A DNA stretch of 64,000 nucleotides from Streptomonospora salina (GCF_014204715.1 NZ_JACHLY010000001.1:3370501-3434500); one strand, 5' to 3'; positions 52,438-61,073 are shown, numbered from the stretch's first letter. Program-made: numbers and translations. Notes: generated by a model from the sequence alone, not told the origin.

Positions 52438-52998
52438 GTGAAAGAGGAATCCCCCGGTTTCCATTATCCGGCCAGCCGGGAGCGGGTCCGCGACGCCGCC
52501 GGCGGGCACGACGCCTTCGACCGGTTCGTCGTGGACTCCGGTCGGCGGCCGAGTAAGGAACTCCAGGTCGAGCGGACGGACCAGGCGCCGCCCTCCGTCG
52601 CTTCCCGGCTGGGCACCTCCGCCGCACTCGTCAGGCGGGCCGTGCGTGCCGTCGACGGGCGCACCGTCGCGCTCGAAACCTCCTACTACCCCGGCGACCT
52701 GGCGTCCGGCACGGAGCTGGAAGGCCCTGACGACATCGCCGTCGGCACCATCCACGTGCTCGCCGCGAACGGCCACCCCCAGACCGGCTACCGCGACGAG
52801 GTCGCGGCCCACGCCGCCTCCGCCGACGACGCGGCAGCGCTGGGCGTCGAGGCCGGAACGCCCGCGGTGCGCACCCTGCGCACCGCGTGGTCCCACCGGC
52901 GCGTGCTGCGGGTGACCGACACGGTGACACCGGTGGGATCCGGGATGGTGCTGTGCTTCGAGACCGGCGCGCCCGCCCCCGAGGCGACCGGGGAATGA
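52438..52998 (+). CDS. UTRA domain protein lacking a DNA-binding domain
   Basis: The 186-residue protein aligns along its length with the UTRA part of the upstream GntR protein: SRLGTSAALVRRAVRAVDGR, VALETSYYPGDLASGTELEG, DDIAVGTIHVLAANGHPQTG, YRDEVAAHAASADDAAALGV and AGTPAVRTLRTAWSHRRVL. About 40 residues precede it with no helix-turn-helix. GTG 52438 has GGGAGAGG upstream. It may be a free ligand-binding or dimerisation partner of the GntR regulator, or a truncated regulator. The spacer 52198-52437 shows no leftover HTH sequence. A long hairpin overlaps the stop. Confidence 0.75.
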   Translation: MKEESPGFHYPASRERVRDAAGGHDAFDRFVVDSGRRPSKELQVERTDQAPPSVASRLGTSAALVRRAVRAVDGRTVALETSYYPGDLASGTELEGPDDIAVGTIHVLAANGHPQTGYRDEVAAHAASADDAAALGVEAGTPAVRTLRTAWSHRRVLRVTDTVTPVGSGMVLCFETGAPAPEATGE

Positions 52999-53042
52999 CC
53001 CGCCGGCGCCGCGCGGCCTCACGCCGCGCGGCGCCGGCGGGT
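52998..53042. terminator. Long perfect hairpin touching both convergent stop codons
   Basis: A 20-bp perfect stem (arms 52998-53017 and 53023-53042, starting ACCCGCCGGCGCC) encloses a 5-base loop. The last base of the plus-strand TGA (52996-52998) starts the stem. The minus-strand stop (53019-53021) lies in the loop. It is an unusually compact bidirectional terminator. Confidence 0.85.
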
Positions 53043-54977
53043 GAGGAAGTCGCGGACCACGTAGCCGCCGAGGCGGTCGGTGTCGGGGCGGACGACGCGG
53101 CCGCCGTTGCGGCGTGCCACCTCGTCCACGAACCGCTCCAGGCGCGGGTCGTCGGCCAGGAGGAACACGTTGAGGCCGGCGCCGCGGCGGGTCATGCGGT
53201 CGACCTCGGCCAACGTCGCCGCGGTGGTCTCCGACGACGGCGGCCAGGCGAAATCCGCCGAGCCGTCGCGGCGCAGGTGCGCGGTGGGTTCGCCGTCGGT
53301 CACCACCAGCACGATCGGCTCGAAGTCGGCGTGGCGGTCCAGGTGCCGCCCCGCCAGCAGTAGGGCGTGCTGGAGGTTGGTGCCCTGCACCGGCTCCCAG
53401 CTCAGCTCGGCCAGCCCTTCGGGCGGCAACTCGCGCGCGTAGTCGCTGAACCCGACGATCTGCACGGCATCCTGCGGGAACCGGGTGGTCACCAGTGCGT
53501 GCAGCGCCATCGCGGTCTGCTTCGCGGTGCCCCACAGGTCGCGCAGCGCCATCGAGTAGGACAGGTCGACCAGCAGGCACACCGCGGCCGCGTCGCGGCG
53601 CTCGGTCTCGGCGACCTCGAAGTCGTCGGGCCGCATCCGGACCCGGCCCCCGGGTTCGGCGCCGCTCCGGGCGATCGCGTTCTGCAGGGTGCGCACCACA
53701 TCCAGCGGCTCCTCGTCGCCGAACACCCACGGGCGCGTGGCCCCGGTCGCTTCGCCGGAGTGCCCGGCGGCGTCGTCGGAGTGCCCGCCGGGGCGGGGAC
53801 TGTTCGCGGGGTCGGCGAACACCTCGCGCAGCGCGGTCTCGCCGAGCCGGCGCACCGCCTTGGGCGTCAGCCGCAGCCGGTTGCGCGCCCCCTCGACATA
53901 GCCCTGCTCGCGCAGTTCGCGCTCGACCGCGCGCAGCCGCTCCAGGTCGTCGACCGCCCGGCGGCCCAGTGCCCGCCGCACCGCGTCCTCGTCGACGTCG
54001 TCCACCCCGGCCCCGGCGTAGTGCTGGTTCAGCGAGGTGTCGAGATCGGCGAGGTCGGCCAGCTCCTGCAACGCGGTGGTGGCGTCGCCCATGCCGAGCC
54101 CCTGCTCGCCTTCCATCCGTTCGCCGCCGCTCCAGCCGAGGTCGGGGCGGCGGGCGCGCAACGCGCCGGAGAGCCGGTCCAAAGCCCGGCTCATTCCCGA
54201 CTGCGCGTCGGCCTCGTCCATCAGCCCCTGCAGCTGCGACCGCTGCTCAGGCGTCAGCGAGTCCATCATGCGCCGGGCCGCGGCGGCGCGCCGCGCCAGG
54301 GAGTCGACGAGTTCCTCCAGGTTCCGCGGCCGGGGCTCTTCCGGGAACATGTCGCCGTAGGAGTCCATGAAGCGGTCGAAGCCGGCCTGGGTGTGCTCGC
54401 CGCGCTCGTCGGCGTCCAGCATGTCGTTGAGGGCGTCGACCATCTCCCGTACCCGCCGCATGTCGTCGGGCGTACTGTCGGCCAGCGCCTCCTTCATCCC
54501 CTGGAAGCGGGTGTCGAGCACTTCGCGGCGCAGCAGGTCGCGCAGCTCCGCGAAGCTGTCCGCGGCCGCCTGCGAGCGCCACCGGTAGTCCGACAGCCGC
54601 CGCACCGCCGACGAGGTGTCGTCGGGAAGGGAATCCAGTTCGGCCTCGCGGATCCGCGCTTCGTCGGAGGGATCGGGGAACAGTTCGGCGCGCTCCTGGC
54701 CCAGGGCGCGGTCCAGCAGGGCGCGCGCCTGCTCCAGCGTTCCGTCCAGGCGCCCGCGCGAGCGGAGCTGCTCACGGCGCCGCCGGACCTCGCCCAGCAG
54801 GTCGTCGAGTCCGCGCGCGCTCTGGGTGCCGCGCCGCAGCAGGTCGCGCAGCGCCCGCTTCGGGTCGGTGCCGGCCATGACGTCGCGGCCCATCTCGTCG
54901 ACCGCGGAACGCACGTCGTACGGCGGGGCCAGGGGGTCGGGTCCGTCGTCGTATTCGCCGTAGCGGAAGCGGTTCAC
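53019..54977 (-). CDS. VWA domain protein, partner of a MoxR-type ATPase
   Basis: The 652-residue protein has a long helical N-terminal region (GLDDLLGEVRRRREQLRSRG, DDMRRVREMVDALNDMLDAD, SLTPEQRSQLQGLMDEAD). A C-terminal von Willebrand A domain follows, with a MIDAS site at VCLLVDLSYSMALRDLWG (Asp471, Ser473, Ser475) and IVLVVTDGEPTAHL. It ends with basic RRRRAA encoded in a terminator stem. GTG 54977 begins MNRFRYGEYDDGPDPLAPPY. The upstream gene encodes a magnesium-chelatase-like AAA+ ATPase 45 bases away. Such MoxR-VWA pairs act as chaperones that insert metals or assemble complexes. The target is unknown. Confidence 0.88.
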   Translation of the reverse strand: MNRFRYGEYDDGPDPLAPPYDVRSAVDEMGRDVMAGTDPKRALRDLLRRGTQSARGLDDLLGEVRRRREQLRSRGRLDGTLEQARALLDRALGQERAELFPDPSDEARIREAELDSLPDDTSSAVRRLSDYRWRSQAAADSFAELRDLLRREVLDTRFQGMKEALADSTPDDMRRVREMVDALNDMLDADERGEHTQAGFDRFMDSYGDMFPEEPRPRNLEELVDSLARRAAAARRMMDSLTPEQRSQLQGLMDEADAQSGMSRALDRLSGALRARRPDLGWSGGERMEGEQGLGMGDATTALQELADLADLDTSLNQHYAGAGVDDVDEDAVRRALGRRAVDDLERLRAVERELREQGYVEGARNRLRLTPKAVRRLGETALREVFADPANSPRPGGHSDDAAGHSGEATGATRPWVFGDEEPLDVVRTLQNAIARSGAEPGGRVRMRPDDFEVAETERRDAAAVCLLVDLSYSMALRDLWGTAKQTAMALHALVTTRFPQDAVQIVGFSDYARELPPEGLAELSWEPVQGTNLQHALLLAGRHLDRHADFEPIVLVVTDGEPTAHLRRDGSADFAWPPSSETTAATLAEVDRMTRRGAGLNVFLLADDPRLERFVDEVARRNGGRVVRPDTDRLGGYVVRDFLTRRRRAA

Positions 54978-55022
54978 GGTCGGTCTCCCCTACTCCGGCG
55001 GAGGTGCGGCGGTGTGTCCGGG

Positions 55023-56438
55023 TCAGGTCCGGTAGACGGTGCGGTCGTCCACGGTGTCTTTGGACAGCCGCCGGTTCAGGTACAGCCCTTCCAGCGCGAA
55101 CTCCACGGCCGCGGCGGCGAAGCCAGGGGTCTCGCCGGTGTCCTCGTCGGGGGACAGGCGGGCGATCAACTCGGCCAGGCCGGGCAGCGGGCCCAGGCCG
55201 CGCAGCAGCGCGGCGCCGCTGACCAGCTCCCCGGACTCCACCGTGCCGCCGTCGGCGAACAGGTCGGTGAGCGCCGTCAGGTCGGCGCCGCCCAGCGTCC
55301 GGCGGAACGACTCGGCGGTGGCCCGGCGCAGCAGGTGCGCCAGCACCTCGCGTTCGCGGCCCTCCTCGCCGACTTCGAACTCGACCTTGCCCTGCAGCGT
55401 GTCGACGATCGGCGCGAGGTCGCAGACGCGGGCGACCGGGCGGTCTTCGCCGGTGAGCGCGCCGCGCCGCTGCGCCGAAGCGGCGACGGTCTCGACGCCG
55501 GCGACCGCGAAGCGCGCCGAGACGCCCGAGCGGTCGTCCACCGACGAGGACGCGCGCACCAGGCGGGTGAACCGCGCCACGGTCTCGACCAGGTGCCGGG
55601 GCACGACGACGTCGGAGACGAGGTCGGCCTCCTGGTGCACCAAGCCGACCTCGTCGTCCAGCTCGTGCGGGTAGTGGGTGCGGATCTCGGCGCCGAACCG
55701 GTCCTTGAGCGGAGTGATGATGCGGCCCCGGTTCGTGTAGTCCTCGGGGTTGGCGCTGGCGACCAGCAGCACGTCCAGCGGCAGGCGCAGTGCGTACCCG
55801 CGGATCTGGATGTCGCGCTCCTCCAGCACGTTCAGCAGCGCCACCTGGATGCGCGCGGCCAGATCGGGCAGCTCGTTGATGCAGAAAAGCCCGCGGTTGG
55901 TGCGCGGGACGAGCCCGTAGTGCACGGTCTCGGGGTCGCCGAGGCTGCGGCCCTCGGCGAGCTTGACCGGGTCGACGTCGCCGACGAGGTCGCCCACGGC
56001 GGTGTCGGGAGTGGCCAGCTTCTCGCCGTAGCGGCCGTCGCGGTGCCACCACGCCACCGGCAGGTCGTCGCCGGCCTCGGCGGCCAGTGTCCGGCACCGT
56101 GAGCACACCGGTTCGTAGGGATGGTCGTTGACGGGGCAGCCCGGCACGACCGGCGTCCATTCGTCCAGCAGCAGGGGCAGGGTGCGGATCAGCCGGGTCT
56201 TTCCCTGGCCGCGCTCGCCCAGCAGGACCAGGTCGTGGCCGGCGAGCAGGGCGCGCTCCACCTGCGGCAGCACCGTGGCGCCGAAGCCCACGATGCCGGG
56301 GAAGCGTTCCCGTCCGGCCCGCATGCGCGCCAGGAGGTTGTCGCGCACCTCGTGCTTGACCGGGCGGTGCACGTGCCCGGAAGCCCGCAGGGCGCCGAGC
56401 GTGGTAGGGGCGGTGTGGCCGTTGGTCGAGGCAGACAC
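55023..56438 (-). CDS. Magnesium-chelatase-like AAA+ ATPase (MoxR type) with zinc-finger insertion
   Basis: The 471-residue ATPase has Walker A LLGERGQGKTRLIRTL (Lys80, Thr81). A C-x10-C-x2-C insertion (PGCPVNDHPYEPVCSRC, Cys101, Cys112, Cys115, with His106) probably binds zinc. LFCINELPDLAARIQVALLN follows with a Walker B variant (INE), then LLVASANPEDYTNRGRIIT as sensor 1 and DRFGAEIRTHYP with the arginine finger region. It is sometimes labelled sigma-54 interacting or Mg-chelatase, but it lacks the GAFTGA loop. GTG 56438 begins MSASTNGHTA. It is cotranscribed with the VWA gene and divergent from the FIST gene. Confidence 0.9.
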   Translation of the reverse strand: MSASTNGHTAPTTLGALRASGHVHRPVKHEVRDNLLARMRAGRERFPGIVGFGATVLPQVERALLAGHDLVLLGERGQGKTRLIRTLPLLLDEWTPVVPGCPVNDHPYEPVCSRCRTLAAEAGDDLPVAWWHRDGRYGEKLATPDTAVGDLVGDVDPVKLAEGRSLGDPETVHYGLVPRTNRGLFCINELPDLAARIQVALLNVLEERDIQIRGYALRLPLDVLLVASANPEDYTNRGRIITPLKDRFGAEIRTHYPHELDDEVGLVHQEADLVSDVVVPRHLVETVARFTRLVRASSSVDDRSGVSARFAVAGVETVAASAQRRGALTGEDRPVARVCDLAPIVDTLQGKVEFEVGEEGREREVLAHLLRRATAESFRRTLGGADLTALTDLFADGGTVESGELVSGAALLRGLGPLPGLAELIARLSPDEDTGETPGFAAAAVEFALEGLYLNRRLSKDTVDDRTVYRT

Positions 56439-56549
56439 GGTGCCGAGTCTATGCGCGCGTGCCGATTCCGCCAGTGGTCCGGGCCCTGCCGTGCGGCTCG
56501 GTCGGCTCTGCGGCCGGATGTGGTGAAATACGCCGGGCGCCGAACGGGT

Positions 56550-56576
56550 TTGACCGCGTGTGGCTGGGAGTATGGT
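56550..56576 (+). promoter_or_regulatory. Possible promoter of the FIST gene
   Basis: TTGACC at 56550-56555 and TATGGT at 56571-56576 are separated by 15 bases, about 40 bases before the ATG. The spacing is short, so the call is tentative. Confidence 0.4.
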
Positions 56577-56617
56577 CCGGTTGGAGACGTCGGGTCCGAT
56601 GAGCGAGGTGGCGGTCG

Positions 56618-57778
56618 ATGGCCAGGTTCGGTGACGCGTTGGCGACGGGCGCCGACCTTGTGAGCGCCGCCGAGCGGGCGGTGCTGGAGGCGACGCGTTC
56701 GCTCGACGCCCCTGCCGACCTCGTCTGCTTCTTCGTGTGCGGCGCCGACCCCGACGAGGTGACCCTGGCGGGTCGGCGTGTCATGGAGCTGGCCGGCGAC
56801 GCGGTCACCCTCGGATGCAGCGCCACGGGTGTGGTCGGGGCCGGCCGGGGCATGGAGGAGCAGGGCGGGGTGAGCGTGTGGGCGGCGCAGTTGCCCGATG
56901 TGACGCTGGCGCCCTTCCGGCTCGACGTCATCCCCGAGGGCGACCACTTGGCCGTCGTGGGCATGCACGAGCCCGACTCCCACGACCGCGCCGCGCTTCT
57001 GCTGGTCAACCCCTACGAGTTCCCGGCGCAGTCGTTCGTGGAGCGCTCGACCGACGCGTTGAGCGGGCTGCCGATCGTGGGCGGGCTCGCCGACGGCATG
57101 CGCGGCCAGGATTCGGTGCGGCTGTTCTGCGGCGGCGAGGTCGTCGACGCGGGCGCGGTCGGGCTGATGCTGGGCGGCGCCGGTGTCGTTGGCACCATGG
57201 TCAGCCAGGGGTGCCGACCGGTCGGCCGCGCCATGGTCGTCACGAAGGCCGAGGGCAACGTCATCCTGGAGCTGGCCGGGGATTCCGCCTACGAGCGGCT
57301 GGAGAACCTGGTCAACTCGCTTCCGCCGGAAGAGCAGGAGCTGGCGGCCAACGGCCTGCACATCGGTATCGCCATGGACGAGTACGCCGACAGCCATGAG
57401 CACGGCGACTTCCTGGTGCGGTCGGTGGTGGGCGCCGACCCGGAGGAGGGCTCGCTCACCATCGGCGACATGGTCGAGGTCGGGCAGACGGTGCGTTTCC
57501 AGGTCCGCGACTACGACAGCGCCACCGCCGATCTGGTCGACCGCTTGCAGGTGTTCGACGAGGAGACCGGCGGGCGCAGCTCGGCCGCGCTGCTGTTCTC
57601 GTGCAACAGCCGCGGTACGGCGATGTTCTCGACCTCCGACCACGACGTCCGGGCGGTGCAGCAGAACCTCGGTGTCCAGAGCGTGGGCGGTTTCTTCGCC
57701 GCCGGCGAGATCGGCCCGGTCGCGGGGCGCAACCATGTGCACAGCCTGACCGCCTGCCTGCTGGCTTTCGAGAACTGA
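56618..57778 (+). CDS. FIST domain sensory protein
   Basis: The 386-residue protein has an N-terminal FIST domain (DLVCFFVCGADPDEVTLAGR, GDAVTLGCSATGVVGAGRGM, GLPIVGGLADGMRGQDSVRL, VGTMVSQGCRPVGRAMVVTK) and a C-terminal FIST_C domain (LHIGIAMDEYADSHEHGDFL, VRSVVGADPEEGSLTIGDM, AALLFSCNSRGTAMFSTSDH, VGGFFAAGEIGPVAGRNHVH). FIST is an intracellular sensory module proposed to bind amino acids or other small ligands, often fused to signalling domains; here it stands alone. ATG 56618 follows GAGGTGG. It is divergent from the MoxR-VWA operon, so a functional link is possible but unproven. Confidence 0.9.
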   Translation: MARFGDALATGADLVSAAERAVLEATRSLDAPADLVCFFVCGADPDEVTLAGRRVMELAGDAVTLGCSATGVVGAGRGMEEQGGVSVWAAQLPDVTLAPFRLDVIPEGDHLAVVGMHEPDSHDRAALLLVNPYEFPAQSFVERSTDALSGLPIVGGLADGMRGQDSVRLFCGGEVVDAGAVGLMLGGAGVVGTMVSQGCRPVGRAMVVTKAEGNVILELAGDSAYERLENLVNSLPPEEQELAANGLHIGIAMDEYADSHEHGDFLVRSVVGADPEEGSLTIGDMVEVGQTVRFQVRDYDSATADLVDRLQVFDEETGGRSSAALLFSCNSRGTAMFSTSDHDVRAVQQNLGVQSVGGFFAAGEIGPVAGRNHVHSLTACLLAFEN

Positions 57779-57914
57779 CGCGGCCCGGTGCGCCCGGCGC
57801 ACCCGTCCCGATCGGGGGATCTTCATCCTGCCCTGTTCCGGTGCGCCCGGCGCGTCGCGATTGCCGCTTTTCGTGTTTTCCCTCTTACTGAGAGTGACTC
57901 AGTGAGGGGGCAAG

Positions 57915-59528
57915 ATGTCGGTTTCCTGGGGACAGGCCGCGTGTGCCGCAGTGTCGGGTGTTCTGCTGTCCGTTCCGCCGCTGGCTCTGGGGCATGCGCA
58001 TCCCGCGGCGGCGGAGGCGCCCGCCGGGCCGCCGGGCACGGGGTGGATCGAGCGGGATCCGTCGGCCGCCGACCGGGTCGGCGCCGAGCTGACCGGCGAC
58101 GGCGACCTCCGGCTGCCCGTGCCGGAGGCGCCCGCTTCCGCCCAGCGCACCACCGGGCCCCCGGGCACCTCGGCCACCTTCCCCGCCTACGCCCTGGAGG
58201 AGTCCGCGCACGCCGTCGACGTGTGGGTGGACCTCGCCGGCACCGCTGAAGGGATGGTCGTCGAGGCGCGCGGTGTACGCGTCGACGGCATGTGGACCGA
58301 GTGGCGCACGCGACGGCCCGAGATCACCCGGGACGAGGGCGGGGAGCAGGCGGAAGGGGAAACCGAGGGGCAGGCGCTCGGCCGAATCGGGCTGCCCGGC
58401 CCCGTGGCGCGGCTGCAGGTGCGCCTTGCGGTCAGCGGCGCGCAGCGGGACGGTTCCGCCGGTTCCGAGCAGCGCCCGGATCCCTCGGCCGTGGTCTCCG
58501 ACGTGCGGCTGCGTCCGGTGGGGGCCGACGACGCGGACGCCGCCGGCGGAGAGCCGGAGGGGGAGGGGGCGGAAGGCGGCGGGTCCGCGTCGGGCGCGTC
58601 GGACGAGGACGGGCCGGACGAGGCGCCCGGCGGGGGCGGCTCCGGTGACGGCGCCGCCGAAGAGCAGGACGACGAGGGCGGCGCCGACGGCGGCGGGGCG
58701 GACGAGGAACCGGGGGAGGACGCCGGTTCCGGGACCTCCGGCGACGCCGACCAGGACGAGGGCGGCGACGGTCAGGACGCCGAACACGCGCTGCCGGAGC
58801 GGCCCCGCCCCTACTCCGCGCGGGTGTTCGCGACGCGTATCGGCCAGGTCGGCCAGCTGACCGCCAACGGGCACCGCATCGGCGAGAGCGAGCATTTCGT
58901 CGCCCTGCCGTCGCGCCGCGGCCTGTCGGAGCGCGGCGCCGGGGACTACACGGTGCGGGTGTGTACCGAACCCGACGGCGGGGACGGCGGCCGCTGCGCC
59001 TACGCGCCGGTCTGGGACGTGGGCCCGTGGAACATCACCGACGACTACTGGAACCCCGACCGCCAGGACTGGACGGATCTCCCGCGCGGCCTGCCGCAGG
59101 CCCAGGCCGCGAAGCAGGACGGCTACAACGGCGGCCTCGACGGCTTCGGCCGGCGCGTACGCAACCCCGCCGGGATCGACCTCGCCGACGGCACGTTCCG
59201 CGAAGGGCTGGAGCTGCCCACCAACGCCTGGGTCGACGTCGACTACCTGTGGACCGCCGAGTACGCCCACCGCGGGGAGATCTCGGGTACCGCCGTCCGG
59301 GAGACGGTGCCGGTGCGGTCGGGTCCGGGCACCTCCTACCCCGAGCGCGGACTCGCCTCAGCGGGGGCATCGGTCGACGTGGTCTGCCACGTGCAGGGAA
59401 CGGAGGCCACCGGGCCGCAGGGGCGCAGTGGCATGTGGTTCCGGATCTCCGAGCGCGACCACGTCCCCGCCGCCCACGTCCGCGGCGGCGACGGCGCACC
59501 GGCCTGCCCGGACGCCGATGCCGGCTGA
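57915..59528 (+). CDS. Secreted SH3-type protein with long acidic linker
   Basis: The 537-residue protein begins with a signal peptide (residues 1-33: GQAACAAVSGVLLSVPPLAL then AHPAAAEA). A beta-rich domain (about 45-200) includes ATFPAYALEESAHAVDVWVD and RVDGMWTEWRTRRPEITRD. A linker of roughly 85 residues (about 205-290) consists mostly of Gly, Asp, Glu and Ala. The C-terminal part has YSARVFATRIGQVGQLTANG, CAYAPVWDVGPWNITDDYWN, FGRRVRNPAGIDLADGTFRE, and an SH3_3-like repeat at the end (VRETVPVRSGPGTSYPERGL). It is probably extracellular and wall-associated. GAGGGGG precedes ATG 57915. The enzymatic role, if any, is unknown. Confidence 0.82.
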   Translation: MSVSWGQAACAAVSGVLLSVPPLALGHAHPAAAEAPAGPPGTGWIERDPSAADRVGAELTGDGDLRLPVPEAPASAQRTTGPPGTSATFPAYALEESAHAVDVWVDLAGTAEGMVVEARGVRVDGMWTEWRTRRPEITRDEGGEQAEGETEGQALGRIGLPGPVARLQVRLAVSGAQRDGSAGSEQRPDPSAVVSDVRLRPVGADDADAAGGEPEGEGAEGGGSASGASDEDGPDEAPGGGGSGDGAAEEQDDEGGADGGGADEEPGEDAGSGTSGDADQDEGGDGQDAEHALPERPRPYSARVFATRIGQVGQLTANGHRIGESEHFVALPSRRGLSERGAGDYTVRVCTEPDGGDGGRCAYAPVWDVGPWNITDDYWNPDRQDWTDLPRGLPQAQAAKQDGYNGGLDGFGRRVRNPAGIDLADGTFREGLELPTNAWVDVDYLWTAEYAHRGEISGTAVRETVPVRSGPGTSYPERGLASAGASVDVVCHVQGTEATGPQGRSGMWFRISERDHVPAAHVRGGDGAPACPDADAG

Positions 59529-59539
59529 CGGCGGCGCCG

Positions 59540-59573
59540 CCGGGTGCCCGGGGGTTCGGCCTCCGGCACCCGG
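59540..59573. terminator. Hairpin between SH3 protein and RDD genes
   Basis: CCGGGTGCC (59540-59548) pairs with GGCACCCGG (59565-59573). The interior also pairs partly (GGGGG with CCTCC) around TTCGG. It lies between convergent genes. Confidence 0.7.
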
Positions 59574-59596
59574 TACCGGGCGGGGTGACCGGCCGG

Positions 59597-60190
59597 TCAG
59601 CCGCGGACGACGACCGTTCCGCCGGCGCGATCGTGCACGGACCGCGCGTGCTCGGAGTCGGCCAGTCCGGCCAGGCAGTCGATCACCGTGAACAGGTGGC
59701 CCAGGCACGGCAGGGTCTGCGGGAGCCCGAACACGGCCGCGCGGCCCGCCGACTGCCCCTGGCGCAGGGGCCCGCCGTCGGCGCGGACGACCCGGATACC
59801 CAGCGTCGCCTTGCCCAGCGTGCGGCCGCCGGCGGCGTTGCACAGCCAGTCGTGCAGGAATACGACGGGTCCGGCGCCGAACACGAACAGGAAGGCCCAC
59901 GCTTCGAAATAGGGGTCGGCGATGTCCTGCCGACCGGTGGAGACCTCGGCCAGCGCCGAGATCAGGACGAACGCCACGACGACGACCACGCTGATCACCG
60001 TGTAGTCGACGACGCGCGCGGTGAAGCGCCGGCCGAACGAGGCCGCCGGCCGCTGTCGGCCGCCCTGCGGCGCAGGACCGTAGTGGGCGGGAGCGCCGTA
60101 CGGGCCGTGCGGGCCGTAGGGCCCCGCCGGAGGGCCGTGCGGCCCGTGCGGAACGCTGTTCCAGGAATACGGGGAAGAGGCCACCGGCAC
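59597..60190 (-). CDS. RDD family membrane protein
   Basis: The protein is about 197 residues. An N-terminal repeat-like tail of Gly, Pro, His and Tyr (GPHGPPAGPYGPHGPYGAPA) precedes the RDD domain: FGRRFTARVVDYTVISVVVV (Arg-Asp motif), LHDWLCNAAGGRTLGKATLG and IRVVRADGGPLRQGQSAGRA. Three to four hydrophobic helices and a C-terminal SVHDRAGGTVVVRG follow. The start is uncertain: GTG 60190 has GGTGG at good spacing, while GTG 60184 and a longer frame to 60286 are possible. RDD proteins are small membrane proteins; some are transporters, most are uncharacterised. Confidence 0.82.
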   Translation of the reverse strand: MPVASSPYSWNSVPHGPHGPPAGPYGPHGPYGAPAHYGPAPQGGRQRPAASFGRRFTARVVDYTVISVVVVVAFVLISALAEVSTGRQDIADPYFEAWAFLFVFGAGPVVFLHDWLCNAAGGRTLGKATLGIRVVRADGGPLRQGQSAGRAAVFGLPQTLPCLGHLFTVIDCLAGLADSEHARSVHDRAGGTVVVRG

Positions 60191-60395
60191 ATAGTGCCAC
60201 CGCAGGCGGCTGGTCGACCACCGGGCTGCGGCGTCGGACGCCCGGCCCTCGCCGGGCCCGGCCCGCGCGCCGGAGCGGCGGATCACGGACGCAGCACGGC
60301 GCGGATCCGCGCACGTCCGGTCGCCCCCGACGCGGCCGAGGGGCGGCCGGCCGGGGCCGCCCCTACTCGTGCGTTTCGCGCGCTCAGGTGATCCG

Positions 60396-60902
60396 TCAGG
60401 GGGACTCGGAGCCGTAGGGGACGGCGTCGATGATCTCGACGGAGGCGCTGCGGCCGTTGGGCAGCGTGTACGAGACGGATTCGCCGATCTTCTGGCCGTT
60501 GATGGCGCTGCCCAGCGGCGACTTCGGCGAGTACACGTCGATCGGCGCGCCGCTCTCCTCCCGGGAGGCGAGGAGGAAGGTGACCTCTTCGTCGTCGCCT
60601 TCGAACTTGATGGTGACCGTCATGCCGGGAGCCACGGTGCCGGCCTTCTGGGGCGCACCGCCGACGCGCGCGTTGCGGAGGATCTCCTGGAGCTGGATGA
60701 TGCGGGCCTCGATCTTGCCCTGCTCTTCCTTGGCGGCGTGGTAGCCGCCGTTCTCCTTGAGGTCGCCCTCTTCGCGAGCGGCTTCGATCTTGTCGGCGAT
60801 CTCGATACGACCAGTGCCCGTCAGGTGCTCCAGCTCCGTGTTGAGCCGGTCATACGCCTCCTGCGTCAGCCAGGTGACGTTGTCATCGCGGGTCTCGGTC
60901 AC
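60396..60902 (-). CDS. greA: Transcription elongation factor GreA
   Basis: GreA enters the RNA polymerase secondary channel and stimulates cleavage of backtracked transcripts. The 168-residue protein has the N-terminal coiled coil (WLTQEAYDRLNTELEHLTGT, RIEIADKIEAAREEGDLKEN, GGYHAAKEEQGKIEARIIQL) with the tip acidic residues Asp and Glu in EGDLKEN. The C-terminal FKBP-like domain (VTIKFEGDDEEVTFLLASRE, YSPKSPLGSAINGQKIGE) follows. GTG 60902 has AAGGGAG 5 bases upstream. Upstream is DUF4307 and then divergent mca, a conserved actinobacterial neighbourhood. Confidence 0.96.
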   Translation of the reverse strand: MTETRDDNVTWLTQEAYDRLNTELEHLTGTGRIEIADKIEAAREEGDLKENGGYHAAKEEQGKIEARIIQLQEILRNARVGGAPQKAGTVAPGMTVTIKFEGDDEEVTFLLASREESGAPIDVYSPKSPLGSAINGQKIGESVSYTLPNGRSASVEIIDAVPYGSESP

Positions 60903-60963
60903 GGGAACTCCCTTGGTGCTACTAGTGACTGCGGCCGTATCGGCCGTAGATGAACTTACGAGA

Positions 60964-60997
60964 TTATCACCGCGCCATTCGGACGACAGGGTGATAA
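60964..60997. promoter_or_regulatory. Inverted repeat upstream of greA
   Basis: TTATCACC (60964-60971) and GGTGATAA (60990-60997) form a perfect 8-bp inverted repeat with an 18-base spacer, 62-95 bases before the greA start. The minus strand also offers GATAAT as a possible -10. It could be an operator or part of the greA promoter. Confidence 0.4.
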
Positions 60998-61073
60998 ACG
61001 CTGGTCCGCGCGGCGTGGCTGGAGGAGCGGCGTGGTCGGAGGCGGCGGGTAGCCGTAGGGCGGCGCGCCCCGA

